This document shows, in pieces, positions 10,362 through 19,490 of a DNA stretch of 64,000 bases. Location: assembly GCA_028289645.1 (NCBI GenBank), contig JANQOK010000008.1:248001-312000 (forward strand). Reading direction: 5' to 3'. A model generated the notes under the pieces. The model was not told the DNA's origin. It was given only the letters and a program-made list of their open reading frames with translations, and searched no databases. The number at the start of each line of letters is the position of its first letter. The first letter of the stretch is position 1. The position numbers and the translations under genes are program-made. The DNA is from Anderseniella sp. (GTDB lineage Bacteria > Pseudomonadota > Alphaproteobacteria > Rhizobiales > Aestuariivirgaceae).

Positions 10362-10955
10362 ATGACCACACTGCAGACAGTTCCCGCACGGCGCGGCAAG
10401 GCGGCCTATGTCAACAAGGGGCAGTCGATCAAAATCATCAACACGCACGGCACCCAGGTCGTCGACTTCTGGGCCTTCGTAGCCGGCCACCTGACCGAAT
10501 TCACCGGCATGGAGCAATGCCGGGCCACGTGGCAGCACTTGTATCCGGAAACCGGCGATGCGCTGTACTCAAACCGCCGCCGTGCGCTGATGACCCTGAC
10601 CGAAGACACCTCACCGGGCCGTCATGACACGCTGATGGCACCGTGCGACAACGAACGCTACGGTCTTCTGGGCTGCACCGACTACCACGACAACTGCAAG
10701 GACAACATGCACGCCGCGCTGGCCGAACTTGGTTTCACGGTTCCGTTCACGCCAGGCTCGATCAACCTGTTCATGAACATTCCCTGGCAGCAGGACGGCT
10801 CGCTGTCGTTCGACCCGGCCCTGTCCAAGCCAGGCGACTATCTGGTGTTGCGCGCCGAGATCGATGTGATCGCGGTGATGTCGTGCTGTCCGCAGGACAT
10901 TCTCGACATCAACTCGCAGACGACAACCGAAGCGCACTTCGAGATACTGAACTAG
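10362..10955 (+). CDS. DUF1989 protein (urea carboxylase-associated family)
   Basis: A cytosolic protein of 197 residues starting at the ATG at 10362 ([17 protein letters not shown]). It matches the DUF1989 fold family, whose members often lie beside urea carboxylase or amine-degrading genes. Recognisable stretches are [13 protein letters not shown] near the N-terminus, a Cys/His/Asp-rich segment [14 protein letters not shown] that could bind metal, and [13 protein letters not shown]-like sequence (here [13 protein letters not shown]). The C-terminal SCCPQDI is also typical. The biochemical role of the family is not settled. Only 15 bp separate it from the pentein hydrolase gene downstream, so the two probably act in one nitrogen-compound pathway. 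Confidence 0.8.
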   Translation: MTTLQTVPARRGKAAYVNKGQSIKIINTHGTQVVDFWAFVAGHLTEFTGMEQCRATWQHLYPETGDALYSNRRRALMTLTEDTSPGRHDTLMAPCDNERYGLLGCTDYHDNCKDNMHAALAELGFTVPFTPGSINLFMNIPWQQDGSLSFDPALSKPGDYLVLRAEIDVIAVMSCCPQDILDINSQTTTEAHFEILN

Positions 10956-10970
10956 AACGGGACGCTAACC

Positions 10971-11978
10971 ATGGCTTCATCCGCCCACGCCGAACATCTT
11001 TACCAGACCACGATCAAGCTGTTCGGTTCAGAGCCGGAACCACCGTTCGAGGACGAGCGCCGGCTGCTGGCGGACTGGGGCCGTACATGGGGCGTCGACA
11101 ACGACGTCGGCAAAATCCGTTCCATCCTGATGCACCGCCCCGGCCCCGAACTGGACATGGTCGATCCGGCCAAGAAGCTCGAAGAAACCGGCACCTTCGG
11201 CGATCTGGAGGCAGGTTGGTACTGGCAGTCGGACGAGATACCGCCGGCAGATGACATGCGGACCCAGCACGACGCGCTGGTGGAGGTATTGCGGGCCGAA
11301 GGCGTCGAGGTGCACTTCCTCAACGGCGGCACGGACCGGCTGTTAAAGGCCTGCTACACGCGCGATCCGGTGATCATGGTCAAGGGCGGCGCCATCGTGT
11401 GCCGCATGGCGCCGCGGATCCGCCAGGGCGAAGAGCTGGTGGTCACCAGGACGCTGGCCGAGCTCGGCATTCCCATCCTGCGCACCATCCATTCCAACGG
11501 CATGCTGGAGGGCGGCAGTTTCGCCTGGATCAATCCGCAAACCGCCGTGGTCGGCCGTTCGATCCGGGTCAATGACGAAGCCATCAGCCAGCTGGACGAC
11601 GTGCTGAAGCGGCAGGGTGTTGAACTGATCGTGGTCGACCTGTGCGGCTACCTGATCCATATCGACGGTGCCTTCGTGATGGTGGATCATGACCTGGCCC
11701 TGGTCGACCCAACCCAATTGCCGTTCTGGTTCCTGGAGCGCCTGAAGGATCTGAATGTCCGAACTGTCGAAATCACGCCGGCCGACAATGGCTGGATCAT
11801 CAACGGTCTGGCGGTCGCGCCCGGGCGCTATATCATGGGCGACGGCGCCAGCAACCGCACCCTCGACGCCCTGCAGCAGGCCGGCGTCGAAATCATTCCG
11901 GTTCAGTATGACAAGATGCAGCTGAACGGCGGCGGTATTCATTGCTCGACCACACCACTGCAACGCGACAGCGCCTAG
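10971..11978 (+). CDS. Pentein-fold guanidine-modifying hydrolase (dimethylargininase/arginine deiminase-like)
   Basis: A 335-residue member of the guanidino-group-modifying superfamily, which attacks guanidinium carbons with a Cys nucleophile. The family signatures are present in order: YTRDPVIM, the acidic LEGGSFAW, the catalytic His in HIDGAF, and Cys325 in NGGGIHCSTTPL close to the C-terminus. This supports a hydrolase (DDAH or arginine deiminase type) rather than an amidinotransferase, but the substrate cannot be read from sequence. It is in an apparent operon with the DUF1989 gene and overlaps the convergent symporter gene by 4 bp. Confidence 0.85.
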   Translation: MASSAHAEHLYQTTIKLFGSEPEPPFEDERRLLADWGRTWGVDNDVGKIRSILMHRPGPELDMVDPAKKLEETGTFGDLEAGWYWQSDEIPPADDMRTQHDALVEVLRAEGVEVHFLNGGTDRLLKACYTRDPVIMVKGGAIVCRMAPRIRQGEELVVTRTLAELGIPILRTIHSNGMLEGGSFAWINPQTAVVGRSIRVNDEAISQLDDVLKRQGVELIVVDLCGYLIHIDGAFVMVDHDLALVDPTQLPFWFLERLKDLNVRTVEITPADNGWIINGLAVAPGRYIMGDGASNRTLDALQQAGVEIIPVQYDKMQLNGGGIHCSTTPLQRDSA

Positions 11979-13354
11979 CCCACCTGGGCCATCGCACGCT
12001 TCGGCTTCAAGGCCAGGGCAAAGGCGCCGTTGCCCACCGCGAGCACGGCCATGCAGATCACCAGCAGCTTGGTGTACTTGTGCTCAATGCCAAAGGCCTG
12101 CGTCATGAAGCCGAGATTGCTGGTCTCCAGATAGTACAGCACCGCACCTGACATGGCGGCGGCAAAGGCCACATGGAACGCCCACAGCGACACCTGCCTG
12201 CCGCCGAGAATGCAGAACAGGATCACCGGCGTCAGGAACATCGACGCGGTGCCGGATATGGCGACGGCGGCATAAAGTTCCTTGGTGTCGAGAAACAGGA
12301 AGGCAAGCCCGCCGATCATGAACACCAGCATGGCGATGCGGCCGTTGAACAGGGTCGGTGCGGCCAGCTGCATGTCCTTGATGGCAAGCTTCGATGCGCT
12401 CGACAGGGTTGAGTCGAGCGTCGAGACCGCGGACACGATGAGCGCCAGGTTGAGTATCAGCATGGTGGTATCGCCCAGGGTGCGGGTCAGCACGGCCAAC
12501 ATGGCCTCACCCTCTCCTGCCTGGGCACCGGCATAGACTCCAAGCAGGGCGAACAGGAAAATACAGCTCATCGACAGCCAGCCGGCGTGCAGGAAGGATT
12601 TCCAGGTGGTCCTGCGGTCGGCCAGGAAGCCGCGATCCATCATCACCGGGTCATGCATGGGATAGGAGATCACCTGCAGCATCGCGACCATCAGCAGGAT
12701 CCAGCCGGGGTCGGAAACCGGCCTTGCAGTATCGCCGATCAGCGCAACCGACCAGCCGGGAGCACCGACCAGCGCAAACACCAGCACACCAAGCATGACG
12801 AGAAACACACTCATCTGGAATACATCGGTGCGCAGTGAGGACTGCAGGCCGCCGAGCATGGAATAGCCCAGGGTGAATATGGCTGCCGCAGTCGCCGCCA
12901 ACAGGTAAAGTGAGGAGCCTTCCGCACCGAACAGCGTGCCGATCACGATGAGGTTGGCAAACACCTCCGACAGCAGACGCAGCGCAACAACCAGATTGTA
13001 GGCCGTGGTGCCGGACGAACCGAAGCGGTCCGCCAGGAATGCCTGTATGGAACTGAAGCCATGCCGGAACCGGATCTGGTCAACAATGACGGCGCCGGTG
13101 AAAAACGACAGGTAATAGGCCGTGTAGGCGAGCGCTCCACCGATCCCGTAATAGAAACCGAGGATGGCTGCGGTGAGCAGTGAGCGGGCGAATATCCAGG
13201 TCGTCACCTGGGAAAACACCAGCGTGATCATCGACGGCGCGGACCCATCAGCACTTTGCCCTGCGTAAAACCCGTCCACGGTGCGCTGGCGCGGGGTCAG
13301 CAGAAACGAAATCACGGCAAGCGCGCACAGTGTCAGCAGCAGAGGCGTCATCAT
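11975..13354 (-). CDS. Sodium:solute symporter (SSS family)
   Basis: An inner-membrane protein of 459 residues with about 12-13 hydrophobic helices. The family look includes an N-terminal DGFYAG segment after helix 1 and the stretch SQVTTWIFARSLLTAAILGFYYG. The segment SMLGGLQSSLRTDVFQ is typical of the SSS transporters for proline, pantothenate or urea. The substrate is unknown. Its 3' end overlaps the convergent pentein hydrolase gene by 4 bp, so expression of the two is at least topologically linked. Import of a guanidino or amino compound for those enzymes is a reasonable guess only. Confidence 0.88.
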   Translation of the reverse strand: MMTPLLLTLCALAVISFLLTPRQRTVDGFYAGQSADGSAPSMITLVFSQVTTWIFARSLLTAAILGFYYGIGGALAYTAYYLSFFTGAVIVDQIRFRHGFSSIQAFLADRFGSSGTTAYNLVVALRLLSEVFANLIVIGTLFGAEGSSLYLLAATAAAIFTLGYSMLGGLQSSLRTDVFQMSVFLVMLGVLVFALVGAPGWSVALIGDTARPVSDPGWILLMVAMLQVISYPMHDPVMMDRGFLADRRTTWKSFLHAGWLSMSCIFLFALLGVYAGAQAGEGEAMLAVLTRTLGDTTMLILNLALIVSAVSTLDSTLSSASKLAIKDMQLAAPTLFNGRIAMLVFMIGGLAFLFLDTKELYAAVAISGTASMFLTPVILFCILGGRQVSLWAFHVAFAAAMSGAVLYYLETSNLGFMTQAFGIEHKYTKLLVICMAVLAVGNGAFALALKPKRAMAQVG

Positions 13355-13490
13355 TGATTAGGGGTCCTTGGCAAGCATTGAGACAGGGCTCGCACATTGA
13401 CCGATCCCGGAGCCTGCGCAACACACATTTGGATCATCTGTTCGTGAATGCTAAGACTTGAACCAGCTAGTCATCAAAGGACACCCGGCC

Positions 13491-13772
13491 ATGAGTGGAT
13501 TTTTCTCGAAATTGTTTGGCGGCGGCGGCGAAAAATCCGCCCCTGCCTTCGAAACGGAAACCTACAAGGGATACGTAATCCAGCCCAATCCGAAAGGCGC
13601 CAGCGGCAGCTACAACATCGCCGGCAGCATCTACAAGGAAGGCGACGCGGACGGACCGTCGCATGACTTCATCCGGGCCGACACATTCACATCGACCGAA
13701 GAAGCCGCCCGCTTTTCCATCATCAAGGCGAAACAGATCATCGACCAGCAGGGCGACCGCCTGCTGAAGTAA
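13491..13772 (+). CDS. HlyU family protein
   Basis: A 93-residue protein from the ATG at 13491 (MSGFFSKLFGGGGEKSAP). After a short N-terminal leader it follows the HlyU family pattern: TYKGYVIQPNPKGASGSYNIAGSIYKE, then HDFIRADTFTSTEEAARFSIIKAKQIIDQQG. Family members are annotated as transcriptional activators after Vibrio HlyU, but the alphaproteobacterial forms are mostly uncharacterised and this sequence shows no obvious DNA-binding helix-turn-helix. It is convergent with gor, with 11 bp between the stops. Confidence 0.82.
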   Translation: MSGFFSKLFGGGGEKSAPAFETETYKGYVIQPNPKGASGSYNIAGSIYKEGDADGPSHDFIRADTFTSTEEAARFSIIKAKQIIDQQGDRLLK

Positions 13773-13783
13773 GGCCCAGGGCC

Positions 13784-15148
13784 CTACCCGCTCCACTTGG
13801 TGCGCATGGTCACCAGTTCCTCGGATGCCGTGGGGTGAACCGCCACGGTCGCATCAAAGTCCGCCTTGGTGGCGCCCATCTTGACCGAAATGCCCAGCAA
13901 TTGTGCCATTTCGCCGGCGTCGGGGCCCATGATGTGGCAGCCCAGCACCTTGTCGGTGTCAGGGTGCACGATGAGTTTCATCAGCATTCTTTCATCGCGG
14001 CCGGACAAGGTGTGCTTCATGGGCCGGAACGTGGATTTGTAGATGTCCACATCGCCGAACTTTTCACGGGCCTCAGCTTCGGTCAGGCCGACGGTTCCGA
14101 TCTCCGGCTGCGAGAACACTGCCGTTGCGATCAGCGAATGATCCATCGCGATGTTTTTGCCATTGAACAGGTTGTCGGCAACGGCATGGCCTTCACGGAT
14201 GGCAACCGGGGTCAGGGCCACACGGTCGGTGACATCGCCCACCGCATAGATATGATCGACATTGGTTTTTGAATACTCGTCGACCTTGATGGCTCCGTTG
14301 GGCTTGGTCTCAACACCGGCATGTTCAAGGCCCAGCCCCTGCGTGTAGGGCAGTCTGCCGATGGCGAACATGATCTGGTCGGCCTGCACGACATCGCCGC
14401 CGGAAAGTGTACCGTGCAGTTCGTCGTCGTGCTTTTCGATTTTGGTGAAAACCTGGCCGGTAATGACGTCGATGCCCTTCTTTGTCATCTCCGTGGTCAG
14501 GTGGTCTCGGACATCGTCGTCAAATCCACGCAGGATCTTGTCACCGCGATACAGCAGGGTCGTGTCAACGCCGAGACCGGCAAAAATGCCGGCAAACTCC
14601 ACTGCGATATATCCGCCGCCGGCGATCACGATACGCTCAGGCAACGCGTTCAGGTGAAAGGCTTCGTTCGAGGTCATCACATGCTCGATGCCGGGCAGCT
14701 GCTCATCAATGTTCACAACACCGCCGGTGGCAATCAGGATGTATTTTGCCGTAACGTGGCGCTGTTCCGCGATCAGGAACACCGAATGCGGGTCGCGCAT
14801 TTCAGCCCGGCTGTTGAACACCTCGACACCGGCCTTCTCAAGATTGCTGATGTAAATCTTGTTGAGCCGGTCGATCTCCTTGTCCTTGTTGGCGATCAGG
14901 GTCGGCCAGTCAAAGGACACCTGCTTTGTCGACCAGCCGAACCCGACCGCGTCTTCAAAGCTTTCGGCAAAATGGCTGGCATAGACGAACAGCTTCTTCG
15001 GCACACAACCGCGGATGACGCAGGTACCGCCGTAGCGGTATTCCTCTGCAATGCCAACCTTGGCACCATGTGTGGCGGCAATGCGCGCGGCGCGCACGCC
15101 ACCGGACCCGCCGCCAATGACGAAGAGATCATAATCGTAATCAGACAT
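13784..15148 (-). CDS. gor: Glutathione-disulfide reductase
   Basis: This FAD enzyme reduces oxidised glutathione with NADPH. The 454-residue protein has the N-terminal FAD loop VIGGGSGGVRAA, the redox-active disulfide in GGTCVIRGCVPKKL (Cys43 and Cys48), the NAD(P) loop VIAGGGYIAVEFAGIFAGLG, the second FAD contact YAVGDVTDR, and the C-terminal catalytic His-Glu in HPTASEE. RpiA is encoded just upstream with a 6 bp gap, so gabD, rpiA and gor form a tight minus-strand unit linked by NADPH and redox supply. Confidence 0.95.
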   Translation of the reverse strand: MSDYDYDLFVIGGGSGGVRAARIAATHGAKVGIAEEYRYGGTCVIRGCVPKKLFVYASHFAESFEDAVGFGWSTKQVSFDWPTLIANKDKEIDRLNKIYISNLEKAGVEVFNSRAEMRDPHSVFLIAEQRHVTAKYILIATGGVVNIDEQLPGIEHVMTSNEAFHLNALPERIVIAGGGYIAVEFAGIFAGLGVDTTLLYRGDKILRGFDDDVRDHLTTEMTKKGIDVITGQVFTKIEKHDDELHGTLSGGDVVQADQIMFAIGRLPYTQGLGLEHAGVETKPNGAIKVDEYSKTNVDHIYAVGDVTDRVALTPVAIREGHAVADNLFNGKNIAMDHSLIATAVFSQPEIGTVGLTEAEAREKFGDVDIYKSTFRPMKHTLSGRDERMLMKLIVHPDTDKVLGCHIMGPDAGEMAQLLGISVKMGATKADFDATVAVHPTASEELVTMRTKWSG

Positions 15149-15154
15149 GGAATT

Positions 15155-15847
15155 TCAGCTTTCGATAATTTCCAGACCGTCGGGACCACCTAGGATCGCC
15201 ATGCCGGCCATGCCAATAAACAAGCCGTGATCCACCACACCGGGGATGGTCGAGATCACAGAGGCCAGCTTCTGGGCATTGGGAATGGTGCCGAAGGCAC
15301 AGTCAATGATGACGTTGCCGTTGTCGGTGACAAACAGTTCGCCGTCACGGATGCGCAGGGCCAGCGAGCCACTGCATCCAGCCCATTTGCCCGCGTGTTC
15401 CAGCTTCATGGCGGTGGCCTTGACGCCAAACGGCACCACCTCCACCGGCAGCGAAAAGGCGCCCAGCGTTTCAACCTTCTTGGTGTGATCGGCAATGACG
15501 ATCATGCGTTTTGACGACGATGCCACGATCTTCTCACGCAACAGCGCCCCGCCCCCGCCCTTGATCAGGGTCAGGCTGGCATCCAGCTCATCGGCACCAT
15601 CAACCGTGAGGTCGAGGACCGGCTCCTCATCGAGCCGGGTCAGCGGAATATTGAGCCTCTCCGCCTGTTCCCGAGTTGCTTCGGACGTGGGCACGCCGAC
15701 GACCTTCAGGCCGTCTGCGACCATCTCGCCAAGCCCGGCCACGAACTTCTCCGCCGTCGACCCTGTCCCCAACCCGAGCTTCATGCCGTCGCTCACGTGC
15801 TTCAGTGCTTCGCGCGCGGCGGCTTCCTTGGCCTCGTCCGGCGTCAC
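15155..15847 (-). CDS. rpiA: Ribose-5-phosphate isomerase A
   Basis: It interconverts ribose-5-phosphate and ribulose-5-phosphate in the pentose-phosphate pathway. The 230-residue protein shows the expected motifs: [43 protein letters not shown] and the C-terminal [12 protein letters not shown]. The start codon is a GTG at 15847, giving [18 protein letters not shown], the usual N-terminus. It overlaps the gabD stop as GTGA, implying coupled translation. No in-frame ATG offers a better start. Confidence 0.96.
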   Translation of the reverse strand: MTPDEAKEAAAREALKHVSDGMKLGLGTGSTAEKFVAGLGEMVADGLKVVGVPTSEATREQAERLNIPLTRLDEEPVLDLTVDGADELDASLTLIKGGGGALLREKIVASSSKRMIVIADHTKKVETLGAFSLPVEVVPFGVKATAMKLEHAGKWAGCSGSLALRIRDGELFVTDNGNVIIDCAFGTIPNAQKLASVISTIPGVVDHGLFIGMAGMAILGGPDGLEIIES

Positions 15848-17319
15848 GTGTCGAGGCCGCCCATCAGCATGTATTTCATTTCCACGTACTCCTCGACGCC
15901 ATGGATCGAGCCCTCGCGGCCGATACCGGATTCCTTGACGCCACCGAACGGCGCCACTTCAGTTGAGATGATGCCCTCATTGATACCGACGATGCCGTAG
16001 TCAAGGCCTTCGCCGACCCGCCATACCCGGCCAATGTCGCGGGTGTAGAAATAGCAGGCCAGGCCGAATTCGGTGTCGTTGGCCATCTTGATGGCTTCTT
16101 CCTCGGTCTTGAAGCGGAACAAAGGCGCCACGGGACCGAACGTCTCCTCGCGGGTCACCTTCATGTCCGTGGTCACGTCACGCAGGATGGTCAGCTCGTG
16201 GAAATTGCCGCCCAGCGCCTTACCGCCGGCAACGATGCTGGCGCCCTTGTCCACCGCGTCCTGAATGTGTTCCTGCACCTTGTCGACACCGGCCTGGTTG
16301 ATGAGCGGCCCGGTGGTCACGCCGTCCTTGGTGCCATCGCCGACAACCATCTTATCGACGGCTTCCGACAGCTTGGCTGCAAATGCATCGTAAATGCCGT
16401 CCTGGACCAGCAGGCGATTGGCACACACGCAGGTCTGGCCGGCATTGCGGTACTTCGACGCCATGGCGCCGGCAACCGCGGCATCCAGGTCAGCGTCGTC
16501 GAACACGATAAACGGTGCATTGCCGCCCAGTTCCATGCCGACCTTCTTGACCGTGTCGGCGCACTGCTTCATCAGCACCTTGCCGATCTCGGTCGAACCG
16601 GTGAAGGTCAGCATCTTGATGGTCGGGTTGGAGGTCATCTCGCCGCCGATGTCCGACGCCTTGCCGGTGACCACGTTGATGATGCCGGCCGGGATGCCGG
16701 CACGCTCGGCCAGTTCACACAGCGAAAGGGCCGAAAGCGGTGTCTCAGAGGCCGGCTTGATGACGATGCTGCAGCCGACACCGAGCGCCGGGCCGGCCTT
16801 GCGAGTGATCATCGCATTGGGAAAATTCCACGGCGTGATGGCGGCAACGACGCCAACCGGCTGGCGGGTCACGACGATGCGGGCATCCGTCTTGTGGCTT
16901 GGAATGGTCTCGCCGTAAATGCGCTTGGCCTCTTCGGCAAAAAACTCGATGAAGGATGCGCCATAGGCGATTTCGCCGCGCGACTCGGCCAGTGGCTTGC
17001 CCTGTTCGGCAGTCATGATCTGGGCCAGGTCTTCCTGGTTCTCCATGATCAGATTGTACCAGGTGCGCATGATGTTGCAGCGCTCCTTGGCGGTTCTGGC
17101 GGCCCATTCCTTCATAGCCAACTCAGCGGCATCGATAGCCTGCTTGGTCTCGGCAGCACCGAGCTTGGGCACGGATGCAATCACGTCGCCCGACGCCGGG
17201 TTGGTGACCTCAATGGTATCGTCGCCGGAGACCCATTCGCCGTTGATGTAGCACTGCTCTTTCAGCAGCGATTTGTCCTTCAGAATATCTTTCAGGGCTT
17301 GAGTCTTGATCGCATCCAT
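15844..17319 (-). CDS. gabD: NAD(P)-dependent succinate-semialdehyde dehydrogenase
   Basis: An aldehyde dehydrogenase oxidising succinate semialdehyde to succinate. The protein has 491 residues from the ATG at 17319 ([25 protein letters not shown]), preceded by an excellent AGGAGG; the longer frame lacks this site. Motifs in order are [13 protein letters not shown] (cofactor binding), [11 protein letters not shown], the general base Glu in [21 protein letters not shown], and the catalytic Cys in [12 protein letters not shown]. The double-Cys CVC around the nucleophile is characteristic of GabD. No GABA transaminase is adjacent, but rpiA overlaps by 4 bp downstream. Other short-chain aldehydes are possible substrates. 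Confidence 0.93.
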   Translation of the reverse strand: MDAIKTQALKDILKDKSLLKEQCYINGEWVSGDDTIEVTNPASGDVIASVPKLGAAETKQAIDAAELAMKEWAARTAKERCNIMRTWYNLIMENQEDLAQIMTAEQGKPLAESRGEIAYGASFIEFFAEEAKRIYGETIPSHKTDARIVVTRQPVGVVAAITPWNFPNAMITRKAGPALGVGCSIVIKPASETPLSALSLCELAERAGIPAGIINVVTGKASDIGGEMTSNPTIKMLTFTGSTEIGKVLMKQCADTVKKVGMELGGNAPFIVFDDADLDAAVAGAMASKYRNAGQTCVCANRLLVQDGIYDAFAAKLSEAVDKMVVGDGTKDGVTTGPLINQAGVDKVQEHIQDAVDKGASIVAGGKALGGNFHELTILRDVTTDMKVTREETFGPVAPLFRFKTEEEAIKMANDTEFGLACYFYTRDIGRVWRVGEGLDYGIVGINEGIISTEVAPFGGVKESGIGREGSIHGVEEYVEMKYMLMGGLDT

Positions 17320-17500
17320 GTCCGGTAACCTCCTCACTGACAGGTTTTCTGGCAGGCGGTGTAGCATGGCGGGCGCCACACTCCAAGCACATCAGGTTGC
17401 ATCCTGAACGCAACCGACGCATACCTGCAGCAACCAACAAGCAGGACAGCATCGCCGCGCGCGATGCCATCTGAGCGATGCATGCACTTGAGAGGGTTTA

Positions 17501-18178
17501 ATGACCAAAGCTGCGGTAATTTTTGATCTGGACGGAACGCTTGTCGATACCGCACCGGACCTGTGGGGCGCCACCAATCATGTTCTGAAAGCGCACGGCC
17601 GGCGCGAAGTGTCCCTGGACGATGTCTACGAGATGGTCGGCATGGGAGCCAAGAAACTCATAGAGCGCGGCTTCGAGCGCACCGGCGAACCAGCCCGGGC
17701 CGACATGATCGACATTCTGTTTCGCCAGTTCATCGATTTTTATTCAGCCAACATCACCGCCCGGTCAAAGCCCTATCCCGGCGTGCTGGCGCTGCTTGAT
17801 GAGCTGAAGGCCCGCGGCGTCGGACTTGCGGTGTGCACCAACAAGCTGGAACGCCTGTCGGTCAAGCTGATCAACGGGCTCGACATGGACCATTATTTCT
17901 CCGCCGTGATAGGGCCGGATACAACCGGTGTGGCAAAGCCAGATCCGAAACCCCTGTTTGCCGCCATCAAGGCAACAGGATGCGCGCGTTCACGGGCTGT
18001 CATGATCGGCGACAGCGCCACCGATATCCGCACCGCGCAAGCCGCTGCCATTCCGGTTGTCGCCGTCAGTTTCGGGTATACGCATACCCATGTGTCGGCG
18101 TTCGATCCTGATCATGTCGTGGATCATTTCGACGAGGTGCTGCCGATACTCGAGGACCGGTTTGCGGCGCATGCTTAG
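17501..18178 (+). CDS. gph: Phosphoglycolate phosphatase, HAD superfamily
   Basis: It dephosphorylates 2-phosphoglycolate, a by-product of DNA 3'-end repair and of Rubisco oxygenation. The 225-residue protein starts at 17501 with the HAD nucleophile motif FDLDGTLVDTAPDL (Asp9 and Asp11). Later come the Lys motif region VAKPDPKPLF and the metal-binding MIGDSATDIRTAQAA. The helical cap domain is of the C1 type. The gene is alone on the plus strand and divergent from gabD. Substrate assignment rests on similarity; other HAD phosphatases look alike. Confidence 0.88.
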   Translation: MTKAAVIFDLDGTLVDTAPDLWGATNHVLKAHGRREVSLDDVYEMVGMGAKKLIERGFERTGEPARADMIDILFRQFIDFYSANITARSKPYPGVLALLDELKARGVGLAVCTNKLERLSVKLINGLDMDHYFSAVIGPDTTGVAKPDPKPLFAAIKATGCARSRAVMIGDSATDIRTAQAAAIPVVAVSFGYTHTHVSAFDPDHVVDHFDEVLPILEDRFAAHA

Positions 18179-18324
18179 AGTTGTAGTTCAAAAATTCCGG
18201 GATTGGCGAACGACCGCTGTGCAGACCAAACGCCGCGTGTTCGCGCCTGACCGGAAATGAAGTCTGAAGGGACAGCCAACAAGCCGGTTGTGAAACCGCC
18301 TGCCCGAATACCCATCGGTCAATA

Positions 18325-19395
18325 CTACACAGTCGAACTGGACTCGAGTGCGCGCTTTAGTCGGCGGGCATAGTAGCCGCGCCATCCGGACTGGCTTTCA
18401 GTCATGAACCAACTGCGTCGAATGTCCCAGTTTTCATTCAGCGCTTCCATAATGCTCCGGTCGCCGACCCAGTCGTAGCCGCCGAACGAGTAGAATGTCA
18501 TTTCCGAAAAATAGACTTCGCCCCCGACCACATACAGATCGCATCGGACATGGTCGAACGGATTGCCGAGACTCCTGGCAGCTTCGACCAGTGCGGGCCA
18601 GTTTGCCGGCCGGTCAAAGGGAACGGAGATCCTGTCGGGTTCAACGTCGGCGAGCACCACTCTGCTCTGCCCTTGCCGATCCAGAATGACATATTGGACC
18701 TCGCCATATGGATCTGTGAAATTGAGGAACGCATAATAAACCTCTCCGCCTGAGACATGAAACTTGAACTCAGACTCAACCGGAAGCCCATTGTCCAGCA
18801 GAAGGTTCTCTACATACACCTTGGGTTCAATTCCCCGATATCCCCACTCGTGGTGCCGCTTGCCATATGCACTTGCGAGCCAGCGACTCGATTTACCTAC
18901 CAGTTCGGCGCGATCACATTCACCACCCCTGACAACAATGTTCATACCGCTACCGTGGTTTGCTTTTACTACACAGTCGCCCGATAAGATTGCGTCGGGA
19001 ATGTCGGCTGGATCGGTTCCCTGCCACAGCGTGTTCGCAACTCTCAACTCTGGATATTGCTGCTTGATATGTTGTTTTGCCGCGAGTTTATCACTGAACA
19101 AGGTAAATCGCGGATCGTGGTCGAACAGCTTGCGCCACAACATCTTTTCGTGGAAACGCCTGGGAAAACATGGTCGCGGCCAGTATCCCTGCCATAGAAG
19201 GAATTGGCGAACCAGCAAAGGGTGACGAATGTACACGAGCGCGTCCATCGCCAAGAAAAGAAACCGGTCACCAAGGCTCAGCCTGATGTTTGGTGACCTG
19301 GATAGATAATAGGCAAAAAACAGCATTTCGATTCCTGATGAAACACAGGCAAGGTCTTGCAGTATAGGCAAAAAAGAGAATCCCGAGACGTTCAT
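18325..19395 (-). CDS. ATP-grasp fold protein, TupA-like
   Basis: A 356-residue protein resembling the TupA-like ATP-grasp family found in cell-surface polysaccharide and peptide-glycan loci. After an N-terminal helical part comes FDHDPRFTLFSDKLAAKQHI, the usual family opening. The ATP-grasp signatures follow: VVKANHGSGMNIVV (phosphate loop with Lys), KVYVENLL, FKFHVSGGEVYY, and the metal-binding end DLYVVGGEVYFSEMTFYSFGG. Such enzymes join a carboxylate to an amine using ATP. It is divergent from a pentein enzyme gene, with 95 bp between them, suggesting a shared promoter region and pathway. The product is unknown. Confidence 0.8.
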   Translation of the reverse strand: MNVSGFSFLPILQDLACVSSGIEMLFFAYYLSRSPNIRLSLGDRFLFLAMDALVYIRHPLLVRQFLLWQGYWPRPCFPRRFHEKMLWRKLFDHDPRFTLFSDKLAAKQHIKQQYPELRVANTLWQGTDPADIPDAILSGDCVVKANHGSGMNIVVRGGECDRAELVGKSSRWLASAYGKRHHEWGYRGIEPKVYVENLLLDNGLPVESEFKFHVSGGEVYYAFLNFTDPYGEVQYVILDRQGQSRVVLADVEPDRISVPFDRPANWPALVEAARSLGNPFDHVRCDLYVVGGEVYFSEMTFYSFGGYDWVGDRSIMEALNENWDIRRSWFMTESQSGWRGYYARRLKRALESSSTV

Positions 19396-19490
19396 CCTAT
19401 TTCGCAGGTCCGAGCAAGTCTATTGCCAGCAACTGCATGGGCAGGTACTAGTGAAGCCCGATTTCCCGCCTGGATTCAGCTCAAGCTCAC

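Noticed and set aside
10219-10389. 57-residue N-terminal extension of IleRS
   Set aside because: The added residues do not resemble the family, and the region is the divergent promoter area; the ATG at 10218 gives the normal N-terminus.
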